Source: Centropus unirufus (taxonomy: Eukaryota; Chordata; Aves; Cuculiformes; Centropidae). Taken from it: a DNA stretch of 64,000 nucleotides. The notes under the pieces were generated by a model, which searched no databases, was not told where the DNA came from, and saw only the letters and a program-made list of their open reading frames with translations. The stretch lies in contig VYZI01000018.1 in NCBI GenBank assembly GCA_013397695.1, positions 3,016,920 to 3,080,919 on the forward strand, read 5' to 3'. Position 1 is the first letter of the stretch; each line of letters opens with the position of its first letter. Position numbers and translations under genes: made by a program. Positions 61,001 to 64,000 of the stretch are shown piece after piece.

Positions 61001-64000
61001 GGCATTTAAGTATTGAAATCCAGAATTCTATTCCCTCCCCTGGTTGTTAAATAGAAGCAGAATTGATTCTGTTAAATTGATCTCAGTTGAGTGTGATAAG
61101 AAATTGGAGTGCTCTTTGTTATTAAAAAAAAAAGCAAATTGACAGAGTATGTTATAGAGATCCTGGTATGATTCCCTTCTGCAATCCAGGATAGGTGATG
61201 CTCATATAGGCTTCAGAAAAATTCTATTTACAGCTCTTCTGTTTATTTAATTGTACTGATATTATAAAGATGCACCAACAGCTTTCAAGCTAGGGTTGCA
61301 CTCGGGTTGTACTTTGTGAAAGCTGTGTGAAGCGGTTTGTGTTTCCAGATTTTGTGCCCCAGCCCTTTGAGTCAACTGAGCTGTCTGGACATTTTTTTCC
61401 CTTAAATGGTATCTTAAACAGAAGATAACAGAGCACATTAATGCAGCAAGAACTCCTGTGGGAAGTAAGAAGCAGGAAGAAACTGCAGTCTATTTGCTTG
61501 ACAACACCATTTCTTAAGAATGATAAAGAACACGAAAAATTAATTTAAAAATCCTTTAGTGACTCTTAAACTCTGGAGCCTCTTTTGTGCAAGCCCTTAG
61601 TATAATTTTAAGTACCTGTAGCTGTAGAAAATTTGTCAGTTGTCGTAGTGCACAAAAACAAGTATGATATCAGCGTGCAATTAATTCCACTATATGATAA
61701 AAAGCTTTCTCGAGACTATGAATTAATTTTAAAGCAGATAAATGTTTTAGTTTAAAACAAATGTCATCTGGAAAAGTTTTAACGTTTTTTTTTTTTTCCC
61801 TATCAAAATGTAAATTCCAGAAAAGCAGCCTGACAGTCATATTCAAAAATAGCAAGGTACTGTATTTGACTCGTTTCAGAAAGAATGAGAAACAGATGAT
61901 GAAACATTGTAACTTTGAACTTATTTTTAGCTTGCTGATGGATGAATGCTGTGAGAGGAGTTGTTAGAAGTCCTAGCAATCAGCTATTTTTGTAGGATTC
62001 CTGTATCTAACGTTCTGGCAGCTCATGGCATAATGTCATCTCTAGGTGTTTCCACCTGCATGGCATCACGCAGGTAGCTTCTTCCCAGGCTGCCTCACAA
62101 GTCCATCAGGAATGGAATCCCAAGATTTTAGCCATCAGTTTTACTTAATTGGAACTTAATTAGAACTTAACTAGATAAAGACACGTACCATTTTGACTGA
62201 AGATCTCAAAGGGTGATGACGTAAGTGTAGTCATAAGTCAGGGTGAAACTCTGGAGTTTGATCACTGGGCAGCGTGGCCCCTCTAGCAAGCAGGACCCCA
62301 CAATCAATTCACACCAAACAAAGGAAGAGGCCCTCTACCAGCCACTAGGCTGGTGGCTCCAAGATTTAAACTTTCCATCCTAGATAAGGAGACCAAGGAC
62401 ACACCTGAGAAGTTGAGTTATTCAAACCTTTGTTACGTGAGGTTCACTCTTTGGGGGTTCTTTTACAGTTTTTGTCTCTCTCATTTGTGTTAGCCAGGGG
62501 AAATCCTTTCATTTTAGAGTGTGGAAATGGGAAGGTTGTTCTTTGCTCACATGCATTTAGGCATCAATATCTTTTTAAGACTGTTTGAAGAAGTGGCCCA
62601 AAAAACAGTGTGTCACTACCCTAAGTGCTGTCACATAAAATAACTGTGCCCAGAAATCCTGGGAAACTTCAAAGTGTCGCTGATATTTAAAAAGAAATCA
62701 GCTCTGCTTATGAACTCTGCACTTTTGTCTCCGTCCACCTTCCTCATACGGGATATTTGACTGAAGTGTGTGGCTGGTTTACGTGGCCTTTTCAAATCAG
62801 GACATCAGCTGGTACTAAATTCTGTTGATGGTTTTCTGTACCAGCCAGAGCAGATTTAGGCAAGCAGAGTGAGGTCTCAAATTTGAAAGAAGCAAAAATG
62901 TAGATACTGGAGCCCAGGAACCATTCATTAACTATCAGTGAGGTTGCATTTCCACTGTAACACATGAAAACAAAAAATGCCTTTGGTAAAATATGGGGTG
63001 GGGTGGAATAGCCCCCTACTTAATAAAAATGTAAAGTCAAGAAAAGATTAAAAAGTTCTCTCATTAGGAAATCCTTCTCCCTGGCAAAATAAGGAACTTG
63101 TGAAAAAGAAGTCGGTAGTGCAAAACCTTCTTAAACCATTTTCAAGGTTTTATCCTCTTCCTTCCTGCTTTACACTTAGGCCTGTTTCTGTGAGCAGTGG
63201 GTTAGACTTAGAAAAACTAAGAAAAAGTTGAAGTTTACTTTTTTTTTGAGTGAGTGCTATTTACTCTCCAGGTATTTTCCACAGTAAAAATTTCCCTTTG
63301 CTTTCCATGCTTCCCCATGTTAAAAATGTATGAGTTTTGTGAATAAGTAAGAAACTCTTCAGGCCATGAAGCAGGTTCGCTGTGTTTCATAAGACCAGTA
63401 ATCATGTCATTTACGGTTATTTTACGAGAGTAAATCACGTGATCCATGCTCAATTTTACTTTCCTTCTAAGTTACCTTCACCTTGCACAGTTGTACAAAT
63501 TCATTGGCCGTGAGGTCAGGGAAGGAACTGGTAAGGAAAACCATTGCACGTGACCTAAGGAGAGTGTACGTTTGGGGTGAAGAAGTACCTAATCAGACAA
63601 GTACACGAGGGCTGGATGATCCCAAGCAAAAGAGTGAGTTACAGGGTTTATAAATTATCTGGTCAAGTCTGAATGATCCAAAACACTCTCCTTATTTTAC
63701 TCTTCGTTAGATGTTTGTGAGAGAGCTAACATGGCTCATGTGAAACCCATGTAATATCTAGTGTATTGTTTAAGCTGATAAAACAGAAATCTCTGAGGAG
63801 GTCAGAGCCTAGAGACCCAGCATATCTGGGGGTCCCTAGAATAAGTAAGGGCATAGATAATTTTGTCATGTTATTTATTTATTTCCCATAAGTATATTGA
63901 GTTTCTAATAATGGCTGCTTTTTACGTTGAAGTTCAAAAATTTGTGTCATTATTGGAAAAGCCTTATTAGTGACATTAGTGCATTTTCCCACTGTTTTAA
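48967..64000 (+). CDS. CIR1: CIR1, corepressor interacting with RBPJ 1 (5' part, 7 exons; runs off right edge)
   Basis: Joined so far: 48967-49038, 49693-49787, 50321-50394, 51598-51611, 51703-51758, 52017-52065, 52275-52392, giving 159 codons plus 1 nt out of about 450 in human. The start is in perfect GCCGCCATGG context, and the N-terminus [20 protein letters not shown] is nearly identical to the mammalian protein. The conserved N-terminal (Cir_N) domain holds [20 protein letters not shown] and [21 protein letters not shown] zinc-knuckle-like Cys126-x2-Cys129-x4-His134-x6-Cys141 follows. Family knowledge: a nuclear protein that bridges RBPJ to SAP30/HDAC corepressors in Notch target repression, and also associates with spliceosome factors. 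The Ser/Arg-rich C-terminus is not in the window. The last intron seen exceeds 11.6 kb. Confidence 0.93.
49039..49692 (+). other. CIR1: CIR1 intron 1
   Basis: GT-AG intron of 654 bp, GC-rich at its start (CpG-island shoulder). Open frames across it on both strands follow from the low stop-codon density of GC-rich DNA. Confidence 0.9.
49693..49787 (+). CDS. CIR1: CIR1 exon 2 (residues 25-56)
   Basis: Acceptor TTAACCTAG, donor AACAG|GTGAGA. Encodes [20 protein letters not shown] and continues through KEQESYDNR, the charged helical core of the Cir_N domain. Confidence 0.96.
49788..50320 (+). other. CIR1: CIR1 intron 2
   Basis: GT-AG intron of 533 bp. Nothing else recognised. Confidence 0.9.
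50321..50394 (+). CDS. CIR1: CIR1 exon 3 (residues 56-81)
   Basis: Acceptor TTCTGCCTAG, donor AAGAAAG|GTATTC. Encodes [20 protein letters not shown] followed by GAKK. Ends in phase 1. Confidence 0.96.
50395..51597 (+). other. CIR1: CIR1 intron 3
   Basis: Inferred GT-AG intron of 1,203 bp with A-rich and T-rich runs. Nothing else recognised. Confidence 0.8.
51598..51611 (+). CDS. CIR1: CIR1 exon 4, 14-nt microexon (residues 81-85)
   Basis: AGGAAACCAAAGAG lies between ATTCAAAG and GTATTT and adds the acidic/basic residues EETKE. Exon 3 ends in phase 1 and exon 5 must be read in phase 0. Direct joining gives a stop within six codons, and 14 nt restores the frame exactly. Mammalian CIR1 has a similar Glu/Lys-rich stretch here. 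The acceptor is preceded by a pyrimidine tract about 20-30 bp away, so the exact edge is less certain than for other exons. Confidence 0.7.
51703..51758 (+). CDS. CIR1: CIR1 exon 5 (residues 86-104)
   Basis: Acceptor TGTTTTATAG, donor GAAAA|GTAAGT. Encodes [18 protein letters not shown], matching the mammalian sequence almost residue for residue. Confidence 0.95.
52017..52065 (+). CDS. CIR1: CIR1 exon 6 (residues 104-120), GC donor
   Basis: Acceptor TCTAACAG. Encodes [16 protein letters not shown]. The exon must end at CAG (52,065) to join VRNVRC in the next exon, and the intron then starts GCAAGT, a non-canonical GC donor with otherwise perfect consensus. Confidence 0.93.
52275..52392 (+). 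CDS. CIR1: CIR1 exon 7 (residues 121-160), zinc-knuckle-like exon
   Basis: Acceptor CCCTTTTAG, donor GGTCAG|GTAGGC. Encodes [20 protein letters not shown], then [13 protein letters not shown]. Cys126, Cys129, His134 and Cys141 form a CCHC-like zinc-binding pattern with a longer final spacer than the retroviral-type knuckle. Ends in phase 1; the next exon lies beyond the window. Confidence 0.95.
57230..57325. promoter_or_regulatory. Palindrome-rich candidate regulatory element
   Basis: Within about 95 bp there is a perfect 9-bp inverted repeat GTTATCATG/CATGATAAC (57,232-57,240 and 57,300-57,308). It encloses a palindrome TACCCC-T-GGGGTA (57,250-57,262) and a TAATTA core, and is followed by CACCCCCTGGTG. 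On the minus strand 57,310-57,323 reads ACACCAGGGGGTGC, a fair CTCF-like match. The function is inferred from motif clustering only. Confidence 0.3.
60121..60150. promoter_or_regulatory. TAATTA plus PBX/MEIS-like inverted repeat
   Basis: TAATTA at 60,121-60,126 is followed by ATTGACA-TC-TGTCAAT (60,132-60,147), a perfect 7-bp-arm inverted repeat. Its TGATTGACA and TGTCA parts resemble PBX/MEIS (TALE homeodomain) sites. Candidate enhancer fragment only. Confidence 0.25.
62142..62174. repeat. Triple 11-bp tandem repeat
   Basis: TACTTAATTGG, AACTTAATTAG and AACTTAACTAG follow head to tail, each differing by one to three bases. Confidence 0.75.

Larger units (their letters stand above)
52393..64000 (+). 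other. CIR1: CIR1 intron 7 (incomplete)
   Basis: At least 11.6 kb with no exon I could match to the rest of CIR1. It contains unique AT-rich sequence, a palindrome-rich block near 57,230-57,325, a homeodomain/PBX-like inverted repeat at 60,132-60,147, and an 11-bp triple repeat at 62,142-62,174. No CR1 or other transposon was recognised. Since SP9 is expected next by synteny, distal enhancers here are plausible. Confidence 0.6.

Noticed and set aside
52393..64000. Possible further CIR1 exons inside the window
   Set aside because: I looked for the next conserved segment (the stretch expected after GINASS) and found no match in the remaining sequence. The exon most likely lies beyond the right edge.
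1..64000. tRNA, rRNA, CRISPR arrays, bacterial operons, phage or viral genes
   Set aside because: None seen. Gene structure, CpG islands and CR1 elements identify vertebrate nuclear DNA, and short repeats present are simple or local duplications.

Overview
This is vertebrate nuclear DNA, almost certainly from a bird. It carries three multi-exon, intron-rich protein genes, CpG-island promoters that contain assembly gaps, and 3' ends of CR1 LINE retrotransposons, whose terminal signature near 'ATTCTATGATTCTATG' is typical of birds and other sauropsids. The gene order GPR155 - SCRN3 - CIR1 matches the conserved block on human 2q31, where WIPF1 lies beyond GPR155 and SP9 beyond CIR1. The introns are shorter than I recall for the human genes, which fits a bird. 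The species cannot be fixed from the window alone.

Layout. 1-9,860 is non-coding flank upstream of GPR155, with a small GC-rich patch (about 2,820-3,060) holding a CTCF-like motif. 9,866-10,810 is the GPR155 CpG-island promoter with a 178-bp gap. GPR155 (+) has a likely non-coding first exon ending at 10,293 and 15 coding exons from 16,321 to 36,970 that join in perfect phase to give 856 residues. Its 3' UTR probably runs to about 39,080 and contains a CR1 insertion. SCRN3 (-) lies tail-to-tail with it: 7 coding exons from 48,396 down to 42,534 give 419-420 residues. SCRN3 and CIR1 share a bidirectional CpG-island promoter (start codons 571 bp apart, 361-bp gap between them). CIR1 (+) begins at 48,967. 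Seven coding exons (159 codons plus 1 nt) are present, and the gene continues past the right edge inside an intron of at least 11.6 kb.

The three genes are unrelated in biochemistry. GPR155 (LYCHOS) is a lysosomal fusion of a PIN-type carrier, a GPCR-like bundle and a DEP domain that signals cholesterol to mTORC1. SCRN3 is a secernin (C69/Ntn-hydrolase fold). CIR1 is an RBPJ corepressor and spliceosome-associated protein.

No new multi-gene system was found. The observations most worth checking concern processing: a candidate frame-breaking cassette exon in GPR155, an upstream ORF overlapping the GPR155 start codon, a 14-nt frame-restoring microexon and a GC-AG intron in CIR1, a NAGNAG acceptor in SCRN3, and two palindrome-rich blocks in the last CIR1 intron that could be distal regulatory elements.
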